Origin: an uncultured Paracoccaceae bacterium
GTDB lineage: Bacteria; Pseudomonadota; Alphaproteobacteria; Rhodobacterales; Rhodobacteraceae
Reading direction: 5' to 3'
NCBI GenBank assembly: GCA_947501555.1
Contig: CANMWG010000001.1
Location: forward strand, 2,604,001 to 2,668,000
DNA: 64,000 bases
Part shown: positions 35,433 to 44,512 of the stretch, in pieces
Layout of the letters: each line of letters begins with the position of its first letter
Numbering within the stretch: the stretch's first letter is position 1
Translations under genes and position numbers: made by a program
The notes under the pieces: generated by a model
Told to the model about the DNA's origin: nothing
What the model saw: the letters and a program-made list of their open reading frames with translations, nothing else
Databases searched by the model: none

Positions 35433-35543
35433 TTCCGTCTCCATCTTTTGGTTCGGTCGAAACACGCGACTCGGCATGCCATATTGGCCGGACGCGCGGG
35501 TTAGGTGGCGGCGTATAGGACGCATTCCCCAGTGACGCAAGCG

Positions 35544-35771
35544 TTATTCGTTCACAAAACGCCCGATCACGGTCAGGATCACATCATCAATCGTCGACAG
35601 GCTGTAGACGCCCGGGTTCATGATCATCGCGTAGTAAATCATGGCCCCGCCGATCAGAAAGATCACGAAGGCCTTGGTCGGGCGGCGCTTTTCGGCATAG
35701 GCGCCCGCGAATGACGGCACGCCACAGGCAAGCATCATCAAACCCAGCACAAAAATATAGTCAAATTCCAC
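35544..35771 (-). CDS. Small membrane protein, unknown function
   Basis: The 75-aa protein has two hydrophobic helices (about 5-23 and 34-51) joined by a basic loop (EKRRPTK), and a short acidic tail. The start is GTG 35771 with AGGA 4 nt ahead. It lies between pyk and rpmI on the same strand, 38 nt after pyk, and is a conserved-looking but unnamed small gene. Confidence 0.72.
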   Translation of the reverse strand: MEFDYIFVLGLMMLACGVPSFAGAYAEKRRPTKAFVIFLIGGAMIYYAMIMNPGVYSLSTIDDVILTVIGRFVNE

Positions 35772-35809
35772 GCGTCCTGGTCCTTCGTATCACTGCCCTT
35801 ACAGACAGC

Positions 35810-37255
35810 TTACTCTGTCTCGGAGGCGTAAATCAAACGCTCTTCACAAGGGGCAACGCGCAGGATGTTTGTGGAACCGGGCGTGTTGAAGGGAACACCG
35901 GCCGTCACAACAATCATGTCGTCTTTGGTTGCCAGCTCTTGGGCCAGGGTCGCCTGGACAGCCGCAACAACAGCATCCTTGAACCGGTTTACGCTGCCCG
36001 TGACGACGCAATTGGTGCCCCATGACAGGCAAAGCCGACGGGCTGTGCGTTCGTGGCTGGTCAGAGCGACGATTGGAACACGGGGGCGTTCACGTGAGAC
36101 CAGCAAAGCCGTTGTGCCTGACTGCGAGAAGCAGCAGATCGCTTTGACGTCGGTGGTTTCAGCAATTTCGCGGGCAGCCGAGACGATCCCATCGGCCACG
36201 GTTTTTCCATCTGAATTACGGGACGCTTCGATAATACCGGTATAGGTCGGATCTGATTCGACCTCCCATGCGACATTGTTCATCGTGGTCACTGCTTCAA
36301 TCGGATAGGACCCGGCCGCAGATTCAGCAGACAACATGATCGCGTCAGAGCCTTCATAGATCGCCGTTGCCACATCGGATACCTCGGCACGTGTGGGCAT
36401 CGGGCTATCGATCATCGATTCGAGCATTTGGGTGGCCACGATGACCGGCTTGGCGGCAGCGCGGCATTTGCGCACCAACTGCTTTTGGATCGGGGGTACG
36501 TTTTGGACAGGCAGTTCAACGCCCAGATCACCACGGGCAACCATGATGCCGTCGGACACGGCCAAAATCTCGTCAAAGGCTTTTACGGCATTTGGCTTTT
36601 CGATCTTGGACAGAATCGCAGCGCGGCCTTTAGCCAACGCGCGGGCCTCTTCCACATCAGCGGCACGCTGGACAAAGGACAGGGCCAGCCAGTCAACACC
36701 CAATTCGCAGACAAATTCCAGATCTTTCAGATCCTTGGGGGATAGTGCGGCCACAGGCAAGGTCACGTCAGGAACGTTTACACCCTTGCGGTTTGAGATG
36801 GTCCCACCGACGATCACTTCGCAATCAGCAAAGTCTGCGGCACAATCCTTGACCCGCAGTTTGATCTTGCCATCATTGACCAGCAGATGGGCACCGGGCT
36901 CCAATGCGTCAAAAATCTCTTTATGCGGCAGCTTTACACGGTTCACATCACCTTCGGCATCGTCCAAATCAAGGCGGAAGGACGCACCGGGCACCAGTTC
37001 TTCTTCACCGTTCTTGAACACACCAACACGCAGCTTGGGCCCCTGCAAATCGGCCAGAATAGAGATCGGACTGTTCAGGTCTTTTTCCACCTGACGGATA
37101 ATCTCGTGGCGAACCTTGATCTCGGCGTGATCACCATGGGACATGTTCAGACGAAAAACATCTGCACCGGCTTCGTGCAGGGCGCGGATCATTTCATAGT
37201 CGTTTGATGCAGGGCCAAGCGTGGCAACGATCTTTACATTCCGGTGGCGTCTCAT
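35810..37255 (-). CDS. pyk: Pyruvate kinase
   Basis: This cytoplasmic glycolytic enzyme converts phosphoenolpyruvate and ADP to pyruvate and ATP. The 481-aa protein shows the N-terminal VKIVATLGPAS, the metal/substrate site around ILSKIEKPNAVKAFDEIL (about 214-231), MVARGDLGVELP and the K+-binding NMSHGDH; the C-terminal domain ends with the nucleotide-sensing-like fold typical of class II enzymes. GAAGGA lies 6 nt before ATG 37255, which is preferred over ATG 37261. Confidence 0.97.
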   Translation of the reverse strand: MRRHRNVKIVATLGPASNDYEMIRALHEAGADVFRLNMSHGDHAEIKVRHEIIRQVEKDLNSPISILADLQGPKLRVGVFKNGEEELVPGASFRLDLDDAEGDVNRVKLPHKEIFDALEPGAHLLVNDGKIKLRVKDCAADFADCEVIVGGTISNRKGVNVPDVTLPVAALSPKDLKDLEFVCELGVDWLALSFVQRAADVEEARALAKGRAAILSKIEKPNAVKAFDEILAVSDGIMVARGDLGVELPVQNVPPIQKQLVRKCRAAAKPVIVATQMLESMIDSPMPTRAEVSDVATAIYEGSDAIMLSAESAAGSYPIEAVTTMNNVAWEVESDPTYTGIIEASRNSDGKTVADGIVSAAREIAETTDVKAICCFSQSGTTALLVSRERPRVPIVALTSHERTARRLCLSWGTNCVVTGSVNRFKDAVVAAVQATLAQELATKDDMIVVTAGVPFNTPGSTNILRVAPCEERLIYASETE

Positions 37256-37550
37256 TGTCATTCCTTCGCATCAGAGCCGTTAGCGATAACGGGCTTTCGA
37301 AGGGTCTTATAAGCAATTCACGCCGCGTCACAACTGCAGTGAATTGGTTTTTATGAAAACGTTATAGGACATCCGCCAAATCAAATTGAGCCCGCGCTGA
37401 CCGATGCGGCATTTCCTACGGATTTTCTGAACCGATAAATTTTGGTTTTCTCACGGTCACTTGCCTGTAACAATGTGCCAGTAGATGAATGCGCCGGGGC
37501 TCATATCGATCTTGTTCAGCGTGCCCGCATATCTTAAACGGGACAATACC

Positions 37551-38729
37551 ATGCCTAATCTTCCAAATTTGACTGCCGCTGAACCTATCCCAGATGCTGC
37601 TCTGGAAGAGGTTGATCGAATTTTGCGAACAGGTGATCTGTTTCGCTACACTTCTGATGGTTCACCTGTTGCGCTGCTTGAGGCCGAGTTCGCCCAGGCC
37701 CTCGGAGCCAAATATGCGCTGGCCGTGTCGTCGTGCTCTGCGGCACTGTTTTTGTCGCTAAAGGCCTTAGGTCTGCCACGCAACGCCAAAGTCATGATAC
37801 CGGCCTTCACCTTCGCCGCCGTCCCATCGTCAGTCGTGCATGCGGATTGCACGCCGTTACTGTGTGAATGTGGCAATGACTATCGGATCGATCTCGGGGA
37901 TTTTGAAAAGAAACTTCCTCAGGTCGCGGCAGTGATCATCAGCCATATGCGCGGTCACACCTCTGACATGGATGCGATCATGGGGCTTTGTGATGCCGCC
38001 GATATCCCAGTGATTGAGGATGCGGCCCACAGCCTTGGCACAACTTGGGACGGTCGGAATATCGGAACGCTTGGGAAGGTCGGCTGTTTCAGTTTTCAGT
38101 CATACAAGCTGTTGAACGCAGGCGAAGGCGGTATCCTGATCACGGATGACGAAGACTTGGTCGCACGCGCGGTCATCATGTCGGGTGCTTATGAGCATAA
38201 TTGGCAAAAACATCCGGTGCTGCATGACGCTTTCGCCGCGTGGCAGAACAAGTTGCCGCTCTATAATCTGCGGCTCAATACATTGTCCGCCGCTTTGATC
38301 CGGCCGCAACTTGAGGCGCTTCAAGATCGCGTGACAAAAGGCCGACGCAACCACGATCATGTTGCCGCGCTGCTCGCGACGTGCCCATGGATCACCGTGC
38401 CAAACGCCTTACCGCCCGAACAACGTGCGCCGGATTCCATTCAATTTAACCTGCACGATATGACTGACCTGCAAGTCGATTCTTTCACAGATCGCGCGGC
38501 AGCGGCGGGCTTAAATATCCAGATCTTTGGCCGGTCCAAGAACAACGCACGTGCGTTTTGGAATTGGGGGTTCTTGGATGAAAACCCAGACCAGCCAAAA
38601 ACCCGCGCCATGCTAAAACGTGCTTGCGACGTCCGCCTACCAGCGCGGCTCAGCCTAGACGACTGCGATCTGGTGGCCCAAACGATCCTTGATGCAATCG
38701 ATGCGACCATGGAAGCCTGCGTCTCATAA
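37551..38729 (+). CDS. DegT/DnrJ/EryC1/StrS family PLP aminotransferase
   Basis: The 392-aa enzyme has the family landmarks SSCSAALFLSLKAL (phosphate-binding, about 68-81), VIEDAAHSLG (Asp that pairs with the pyridine N) and FSFQSYKLLNAGEGG, where the Lys should bind PLP. Members transaminate keto-sugars, scyllo-inosose or similar ketones. No nucleotide-sugar genes adjoin it, so the substrate is open. ATG 37551 gives the normal N-terminus; a weak CGGGACAA site precedes it and a longer in-frame start is at 37485. Confidence 0.88.
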   Translation: MPNLPNLTAAEPIPDAALEEVDRILRTGDLFRYTSDGSPVALLEAEFAQALGAKYALAVSSCSAALFLSLKALGLPRNAKVMIPAFTFAAVPSSVVHADCTPLLCECGNDYRIDLGDFEKKLPQVAAVIISHMRGHTSDMDAIMGLCDAADIPVIEDAAHSLGTTWDGRNIGTLGKVGCFSFQSYKLLNAGEGGILITDDEDLVARAVIMSGAYEHNWQKHPVLHDAFAAWQNKLPLYNLRLNTLSAALIRPQLEALQDRVTKGRRNHDHVAALLATCPWITVPNALPPEQRAPDSIQFNLHDMTDLQVDSFTDRAAAAGLNIQIFGRSKNNARAFWNWGFLDENPDQPKTRAMLKRACDVRLPARLSLDDCDLVAQTILDAIDATMEACVS

Positions 38730-38792
38730 GGTCAGACCCTGTTCCCAATCCCCGTCCTTTGGCCTAAATCTGCGCACAAAGGATGTTATGAC

Positions 38793-39530
38793 ATGACCGA
38801 CCACCCCTTTGAGATTATCGGCGCTGACCGGCCCGGTCGCTGGCTGCTCAGCTGCGATCATGCCACGAACCATGTGCCAGACTGGGTCAATGGGGGCGAT
38901 CTGGGGCTACCTGCCGACGATATGGAACGGCACATCGCCTATGACATCGGCGCCGCCGGGGTCACGCGGCATCTGTCCGCTTTGATGAACAGCCCCGCGA
39001 TTCTCTCCAATTTCTCGCGTCTGGTCTGTGATCCAAACCGGGGCGAGGATGATCCAACCATCCTGATGAAGCTTTACGACGGGACCATCATTCCTGGAAA
39101 CAGGCACGCAGATGAGACCGAAAAAGAACGCAGGTTGGCTGGGCTCTACCGGCCCTATCACACGGAGTATGGCGATCTGTTGGACAAGATGCAGAACCCG
39201 GCGATCTGTGCAGTGCACAGTATGACGCCGCAACTGCGCGGAAGGCCGCCCCGGCCTTGGGAAATCGCGTTTCTTTATGCCGACGATGACCGATTGGCCA
39301 AACCCCTGATTGCGGCCTGCCGGGACGCAGGTTGGTGTACCGGGGATAACGAACCCTATGTCGGACACTTGCCAGGTGATGCGATTGACCGACATGCCTT
39401 GCAACACGGACGGCCCAATGTGCTGATTGAGCTGCGCCAGGATTTGATTGCGGATGAAGCAGGACAAAGGCTTTGGGCCGAGCGATTAGCGCCTATATTG
39501 ACAGATGTACTGGCCCAATCAGGGCTATAG
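38793..39530 (+). CDS. N-formylglutamate amidohydrolase family protein
   Basis: The 245-aa protein matches the FGase family: WLLSCDHATNHVP (metal-binding Asp and His, about 18-30), HIAYDIGAAGVTRHLS, SRLVCDPNR and a C-terminal VLIELRQDLI Glu. HutG-type members hydrolyse N-formylglutamate to formate and glutamate in histidine degradation; no hut genes are nearby, so the physiological substrate may differ. Confidence 0.9.
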   Translation: MTDHPFEIIGADRPGRWLLSCDHATNHVPDWVNGGDLGLPADDMERHIAYDIGAAGVTRHLSALMNSPAILSNFSRLVCDPNRGEDDPTILMKLYDGTIIPGNRHADETEKERRLAGLYRPYHTEYGDLLDKMQNPAICAVHSMTPQLRGRPPRPWEIAFLYADDDRLAKPLIAACRDAGWCTGDNEPYVGHLPGDAIDRHALQHGRPNVLIELRQDLIADEAGQRLWAERLAPILTDVLAQSGL

Positions 39531-39540
39531 GAGACCTAGG

Positions 39541-39834
39541 ATGGACGACCAAACCCGCATTGAACTCGAAGCCGCCGCCTTCCGGCGCTTGCAAAAACAC
39601 CTGATGGAAGACCGGACCGACGCGCAAAACATCGACATGATGAACCTTGCTGGCTTCTGCCGGAACTGCCTGTCGCGCTGGTACCAGGAAGCAGCCAGCG
39701 AACGGGGCATCGAGATGAGCAAAGACGAAGGGCGCGAGGCCTTCTACGGGATGCCGTTTTCGGAATGGAAAGAGAAATACCAGACCGACGCCAGCCCCAC
39801 CGCGAAAGAGGCCTTTAAGGCGTCGCATGAATAA
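39541..39834 (+). CDS. DUF1244 family protein
   Basis: The 97-aa protein is a compact helical DUF1244 member: TRIELEAAAFRRLQKHL near the start, the FCRNCLSRWY box with two cysteines (about 38-47) and GMPFSEWKEKYQ. Function unknown. GGAGACCTAGG lies directly before ATG 39541, only 10 nt after the amidohydrolase stop, so they are cotranscribed. Confidence 0.92.
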   Translation: MDDQTRIELEAAAFRRLQKHLMEDRTDAQNIDMMNLAGFCRNCLSRWYQEAASERGIEMSKDEGREAFYGMPFSEWKEKYQTDASPTAKEAFKASHE

Positions 39835-39922
39835 CAGGTGGCTCTAATTATTGGTCAGCACTATTGACATAATTTTTTCCTGACTGCATCTTCCGCCCTT
39901 ACCGCAAACGGAGGGCTTAAGA

Positions 39923-41152
39923 ATGGACTGGAACGCAGTGCTGGCGACACGGTCGTCTCGAATGAAGGCATCGGAAATCCGCGAGCTGCTCAAAGTTATT
40001 GCGCAGCCGGACGTCATTTCCTTTGCAGGCGGCATTCCCGATCCCAAGCTCTTTCCAGTGGATGCCATGTCACAAGCCATGACCGGTGCGATGGCATCGG
40101 ACCAGGCCGAGGATGCATTGCAATACTCCGTCAGCGAAGGCTATCTGCCGCTGCGCGAATGGATCGCCGCAGAAATGCAGCGCATCGGGGTACCCTGCGG
40201 CCCCCAGAATATCTTTATCAGCAGCGGATCGCAGCAGGCCTTGGATTATCTGGGCAAACTGATGATTTCCCCCGGCGATACTGTGCTTTGCGGATGGCCA
40301 ACCTACCTTGGGGCACTTGGCGCGTTCAACGCCTATGAGCCCTGTTTTGAACAGTATTCGCCGACCGGCAACGTTGGCGCCACCGAATACAAAGCGCGGG
40401 CTGCGGCATCCGGAGGGCGCGCAAAATTCGCCTATATGTCAGTTGATTTCGCAAACCCCACTGGTGAAACGCTTGACCGGCGCGCACGCCTGCAATTGCT
40501 TGATCTGGCCGCCGAGATGGACATTGCGATCATCGAAGATGCGGCCTATCAGGCACTTCGCTATGATGGCGAAACCATACCGCCCATTCTGGCACTGGAG
40601 ATTGAACGCTGCGGCACCATCGAAGCGGCACGGACCATCTATTGCGGCAGCTTCTCTAAAACGCTTGCGCCCGGCCTCCGCGTTGGTTGGGTCTGCGCGG
40701 CCAGTCCAGTGATCGAACGGCTGGTGTTGCTCAAGCAGGCCGGTGATCTGCATTCTGCCAGCCTAAACCAGATCGTTGTGGCCGAGGTGGCCAAAACGAT
40801 CATGGCCGACCACGTGAAACTGTTGCGCAAAACCTATCAGGCACGGCGGGACCACATGCTTGCCGCCCTTGAAAAGTACATGCCCGCAGGGGTGGACTGG
40901 ACCCGGCCAGAAGGGGGCATGTTCATCTGGGTCACGCTACCCGCGCATATGGACGGGGCTGAGCTGTTGACACAGTCGCTGGCGGCGGAACGGGTTGCAT
41001 TTGTACCCGGACGCGCCTTCTTTGCAGATGGGTCAGGTGGGAATACGCTGCGGCTCAGTTTTTCTTGTGCGACAGCAGAACAGATCGACACAGGGATCAA
41101 ACGGCTTGGGGCCTTGATTGAACGGGTTGGTTCAGGTCAAGACCATAGATAG
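39923..41152 (+). CDS. PLP-dependent aminotransferase (2-aminoadipate/MocR-type class I)
   Basis: The 409-aa enzyme has the class I fold with SFAGGIPDPKLFP (about 32-44), SSGSQQALDYLGKLM, the Asn-Pro-Thr box (DFANPTGETL), the Asp-Ala-Ala-Tyr stretch IIEDAAYQALRY and the PLP Lys in YCGSFSKTLAPGLRVGW. This subgroup includes 2-aminoadipate and aromatic or valine-pyruvate type transaminases. It is followed by a LysE-type exporter after 33 nt. Confidence 0.9.
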   Translation: MDWNAVLATRSSRMKASEIRELLKVIAQPDVISFAGGIPDPKLFPVDAMSQAMTGAMASDQAEDALQYSVSEGYLPLREWIAAEMQRIGVPCGPQNIFISSGSQQALDYLGKLMISPGDTVLCGWPTYLGALGAFNAYEPCFEQYSPTGNVGATEYKARAAASGGRAKFAYMSVDFANPTGETLDRRARLQLLDLAAEMDIAIIEDAAYQALRYDGETIPPILALEIERCGTIEAARTIYCGSFSKTLAPGLRVGWVCAASPVIERLVLLKQAGDLHSASLNQIVVAEVAKTIMADHVKLLRKTYQARRDHMLAALEKYMPAGVDWTRPEGGMFIWVTLPAHMDGAELLTQSLAAERVAFVPGRAFFADGSGGNTLRLSFSCATAEQIDTGIKRLGALIERVGSGQDHR

Positions 41153-41185
41153 GCTGCGAGGGTGCAAACATAAGGGAAGGCGCAT

Positions 41186-41818
41186 ATGGTAGATTTTCAA
41201 ACAATAATGCTCTTCAGCGTCGCCAGCTTCGCGCTTACGGCAACGCCCGGACCGGATATGTTATTGATCGCCTCCAGAAGTGCCGCACAGGGGCGTTTGG
41301 CGGGGCTTGTGACCTATCTGGGCGTCTCAGCCGGATCGTTCTGCCACGCACTGGCCTTGGCACTGGGGCTGTCGCAGCTCTTTCTTGCGGTCCCCTTCGC
41401 CTATGACATGATCCGCTACGCAGGCGCGGCCTATCTGGCCTATCTGGCCTGGCAAGCCTTCACAGCACGCGACAGTTTCGCGCCGCAAACCGAGACAACA
41501 AAGAAGCGGTCAATGATCGTTATGTTCCGGCAAGGGCTTTTGACAAACCTGCTGAACCCCAAAGTGGCGCTTTTCTTTCTGGCCCTGTTCCCGCAATTTG
41601 TTGCACCCGAAAACGGAGCAGTCGGGCTGCAAATCCTGATCCTCGCGCTCGTGCTGAACATCGTGGGGCTGGCGGTGAACGGAACGGTTATCGTGTTGGC
41701 AGGCAGCGTCAGGGTGCTGTCCAGCAACACAGACATATTCGCAAAATGGTCGCGCTACTTTCTAGGAACGGTCTTTGCGGGGCTGGCCGCAAAGCTGGCA
41801 TTTGACGGGCAGCGTTAA
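41186..41818 (+). CDS. LysE/RhtB family amino-acid exporter
   Basis: The 210-aa membrane protein has six hydrophobic helices and the family start FALTATPGPDMLLIASRSAAQGR (about 14-36), plus the mid-protein FRQGLLTNLLNPKVALFFLALFPQF. It should export amino acids or derivatives, fitting its position after the aminotransferase. Its TAA shares TTAA with the stop codon of the convergent YHYH gene. Confidence 0.93.
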   Translation: MVDFQTIMLFSVASFALTATPGPDMLLIASRSAAQGRLAGLVTYLGVSAGSFCHALALALGLSQLFLAVPFAYDMIRYAGAAYLAYLAWQAFTARDSFAPQTETTKKRSMIVMFRQGLLTNLLNPKVALFFLALFPQFVAPENGAVGLQILILALVLNIVGLAVNGTVIVLAGSVRVLSSNTDIFAKWSRYFLGTVFAGLAAKLAFDGQR

Positions 41819-42834
41819 GGGCGGGCCGGGCGTTGCGAGGCGTCGCAGGTGCCACCCGCGTCATTCAATGTGCACCCCACCTCGGCAGCCAAACAACCTA
41901 AGATCGCGTTCGACCCAGCCTCGCCTGCGTGGTAATAGTAGCTCTGGCCATCTTCGGTCATACGCCCGTTGCAGGCATCCAGCCCTGTGGGTTCGCTGCC
42001 ATCCGCCATCAAGCGCGCAAATATCTGAAACCCATCCATCGCGATGCCGATCTGGGGGCCAAGGCCTGCGGCGGCAATCTCATCCGCGCTCATAGGCCCC
42101 GAGGTTTTCTGGTTTGCCTCCAGACAATCAGTAACCGCGTGATAATGATAACCGACATTAGGGTTCACATGGCCGCCGCAATCATCAAAGGCAGCAATCG
42201 TATAGGCGCCTAAGATAGCATCCACCGGGGCGGGGCCATCAAGCCGGCCGCCGTTGAAAGCGATACCAGAGCCTGACTGATTGGTGCGGTTAGGGCGGTC
42301 GGACAGGACGGGTTCAAGTGGGATGACATAGGTGATGGACGTATCATCGGGCATATATTCAGGCAGGCATTGGACACAATGGTTCTGATATTCGGGGGCC
42401 ACGTCAGGGCGGGCGGCGGCCTCGCAGGCCTCAAGCGTGCCGGTGAAACGAATGTCGCCACTGTCAGGGTCGAATAGCTGCCATTTGGTATCGCCATAGA
42501 TGGTGGCGAGGGATTGGATAAAATCGCCGTCCACATCAACAGTTTCACCGTCAAGGAACCAAATGCCACCGGCCTCGGGGCCATCGCTGATGTTGGTGGG
42601 GCACCAAGGGCCTGTTTCATGCGTGGGCGGGGTGGGGGCTACTGTGATCTGGAAACAGGTAGTTTCGGTGCCGCCGGATAAGGTGCAATCAACCAATGCG
42701 GGGGCGGCGATTACCGTGGCGTCTGCGAAGAATGTAGTGATCTGTGCCAATCGGGCGTCGTCGGCCAAAACCGTTGCTGGAGCGGTAATGCAGGGCAACA
42801 ATGCGATCGCCCCAATGAGCATACGTTGTGTCAT
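41815..42834 (-). CDS. Exported YHYH domain protein
   Basis: The 339-aa protein has a signal peptide (MTQRMLIGAIALLPCITAPATVLA), about ten cysteines suited to disulfides, and the GYHYHAVTDCL motif (about 226-236) that names the YHYH family, preceded by AAFDDCGGHVNPN. The His and Tyr residues may bind metal, but function is unknown. Its start overlaps the stop of a possible small upstream ORF in an ATGA. Confidence 0.88.
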   Translation of the reverse strand: MTQRMLIGAIALLPCITAPATVLADDARLAQITTFFADATVIAAPALVDCTLSGGTETTCFQITVAPTPPTHETGPWCPTNISDGPEAGGIWFLDGETVDVDGDFIQSLATIYGDTKWQLFDPDSGDIRFTGTLEACEAAARPDVAPEYQNHCVQCLPEYMPDDTSITYVIPLEPVLSDRPNRTNQSGSGIAFNGGRLDGPAPVDAILGAYTIAAFDDCGGHVNPNVGYHYHAVTDCLEANQKTSGPMSADEIAAAGLGPQIGIAMDGFQIFARLMADGSEPTGLDACNGRMTEDGQSYYYHAGEAGSNAILGCLAAEVGCTLNDAGGTCDASQRPARP

Positions 42835-43031
42835 TTTGCCGTCTCCTTGAATGTTGTCGGGTCAGATGTGCCGCGTTGGCGTTGTGCAAACGCGTCCGTT
42901 AAACGAAAAGGACGTGACCTTCCGTCGGTCAACAACACACCTGCATGGTACAGGTTTTTCGCGGCGAAGGCACGGGGTTTGAATTCCATCTCGGCACGAA
43001 CCTGCCAAACCGCGGAAGGCACATTTGCCAT
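42831..43031 (-). CDS. Possible small protein upstream of and coupled to the YHYH gene
   Basis: A 66-codon frame from ATG 43031 ends in TGA at 42831, overlapping the YHYH start by four bases (ATGA). The basic sequence has an AFAAKNLYHAGVLLTDGR stretch that reads like a real protein but matches nothing I know. An internal ATG at the MEFKPRAF position is a second possible start. The overlap is the main evidence. Confidence 0.45.
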   Translation of the reverse strand: MANVPSAVWQVRAEMEFKPRAFAAKNLYHAGVLLTDGRSRPFRLTDAFAQRQRGTSDPTTFKETAK

Positions 43032-43088
43032 GGCTGTGCAGACAACATCGCGCTAGTCTGGTGGCATAGACCAAGAGGGAGCCAGCCA

Positions 43089-43529
43089 ATGCTCGAACGA
43101 CTGACCGCCTTTTTTGGCAATCCAACAGGGTACACCACCCCCCTGCCCGAGGCTGACGCCGCCCATGCCATGGGTGCGCTTCTGGTGCGGGCGGCCAAAG
43201 CGGATGAGGCTTATCTGTTCGAAGAAATCGCCATCATCGACAAAATCCTCGGGCAACGGCACGACCTGAACCCGGTCGAGGCCGCAAAAATGCGCGCCGA
43301 ATGCGAGGTGCTAGAAAAAAGCATCCCCGAAACCGACGACATCGCAGCAATCCTGGAACACGCAATCAGCACCGACGAAAAAGAGGCGACACTGCTGGCG
43401 CTTTGGCGGGTGGTCTATGCGGACGGGATCAAACACGATGAAGAAGACCGTCTGTTGCACCACATAGAAGAGGTGCTTGGGGTCTCAGCCACACGGGCCA
43501 AAGAACTGCAAAAACAGGCGGCCACATGA
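43089..43529 (+). CDS. TerB-like family protein
   Basis: The 146-aa helical protein fits the TerB (tellurite-resistance) family: YTTPLPEADAAHAMGALLVRAAKADEAYLFEEIAIIDKIL in the N-terminal half and ALWRVVYADGIKHDEEDRLLHHIEEVLG in the C-terminal half, each with the acidic metal-binding-like E/D pairs. Most such solo TerB proteins are not tied to tellurite; role unknown. ATG 43089 marks the conserved start and the stop overlaps the next gene (ATGA). Confidence 0.85.
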   Translation: MLERLTAFFGNPTGYTTPLPEADAAHAMGALLVRAAKADEAYLFEEIAIIDKILGQRHDLNPVEAAKMRAECEVLEKSIPETDDIAAILEHAISTDEKEATLLALWRVVYADGIKHDEEDRLLHHIEEVLGVSATRAKELQKQAAT

Positions 43530-44302
43530 CAATTGACGAAATCGTCAATCTGAAGAATTACCCGCTGGGGCGGGCAAACTTCAACGCACGATGCCGCAGC
43601 GTCTTGGATGATGCAGGGGTATTAGTGCTGCCTGACTTCATCCAGCCCGCCGCTTTGCAGGCGATCCTTGCCGAAAGTGCCGCCAAACAAGACCAGGCCT
43701 ATTTCTGTGCACAAAACCACTCGGTCTACCTGACACCACACGACCCGGACCATCCCGACGATCACCCGGCAAACAGGCAGGTCGTGTCATCCAAAGGATG
43801 CATCTGCGACGATGTGATCGACCAAGGATCAGCGTTGCGGGTGCTTTACGATGATCCGCAGTTTCAGGGGTTTATCGGGGCAGTCACCGGACAACCGGCG
43901 CTTTATCCTTACGCAGACAGGCTGTCATCCATCAACATCCACTACGCGAACCGGGGGCAGGAACTGGGGTGGCACTTTGACAATTCCTCTTTCGCGATCA
44001 CCCTGCTGATCCAGAAACCGGACGCGGGCAGCCGGTTCGAATATATCAAAGACCTGCGGAACGCAGACAAAGGCGAGATGAACTACGCCGACGTGGGGGC
44101 CCTGCTGGACGGGGCGAAACAACCAAACGTGCTCTCGATGGAGCCCGGGACCTTGGTCCTGTTTCGCGGGCGCAATTCGATCCACCGGGTCTCACCCAAC
44201 GAAAGCGACAAAACGCGCATGCTGGCCGTCTTAGCCTACAACAGCGAACCCGGGGTGGCACTGTCGGAAAGCGCGCGGATGACGTTCTATGGGCGGCTCT
44301 AG
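43526..44302 (+). CDS. 2-oxoglutarate/Fe(II) oxygenase family protein
   Basis: This 258-aa protein has the double-stranded beta-helix motifs: HxD in GWHFDNSSF (about 150-158), the distal His in NSIHRVSPN (about 216-224) and an Arg ten residues on (KTRMLAV) to bind 2-oxoglutarate. It resembles the ArpA/HalD-type group of amino-acid hydroxylases. Substrate unknown. Coupled to the TerB gene. Confidence 0.83.
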   Translation: MTIDEIVNLKNYPLGRANFNARCRSVLDDAGVLVLPDFIQPAALQAILAESAAKQDQAYFCAQNHSVYLTPHDPDHPDDHPANRQVVSSKGCICDDVIDQGSALRVLYDDPQFQGFIGAVTGQPALYPYADRLSSINIHYANRGQELGWHFDNSSFAITLLIQKPDAGSRFEYIKDLRNADKGEMNYADVGALLDGAKQPNVLSMEPGTLVLFRGRNSIHRVSPNESDKTRMLAVLAYNSEPGVALSESARMTFYGRL

Positions 44303-44389
44303 GGTTTGACGAAATATCTCTTTCGCCTGACCCACCCCTTGCCGCGTTTGACCGATGACCTGAGACCTTAAGACTCCTCCACTTTTGAG

Positions 44390-44512
44390 TCAGATCCGTC
44401 CCAAAGCAGCCTTCAGTTCGATGAAATCATCAACAATATCGTAGTAACCGAATGCTCCACCGCTGCTAGCGAGACGCGTAAGGTCACCCCTGTCTGTAAA
44501 ATCTTCAGCCAT
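44390..44512 (-). CDS. Possible 40-aa protein overlapping the end of the first SUMF1 gene
   Basis: ATG 44512 lies inside the last codons of the SUMF1-like gene A (8-bp overlap) and the frame runs 40 codons to TGA 44390. The product is acidic with GGAFGYYDIVDDFIEL in its middle. No family recognised. The overlap and protein-like composition suggest a real coupled gene; it is too short to be sure. Confidence 0.42.
   Translation of the reverse strand: MAEDFTDRGDLTRLASSGGAFGYYDIVDDFIELKAALGRI

Noticed and set aside
43089-43529. Tellurite resistance operon
   Set aside because: A lone TerB-like gene without terA, terC, terD or terZ; such solo genes are widespread.
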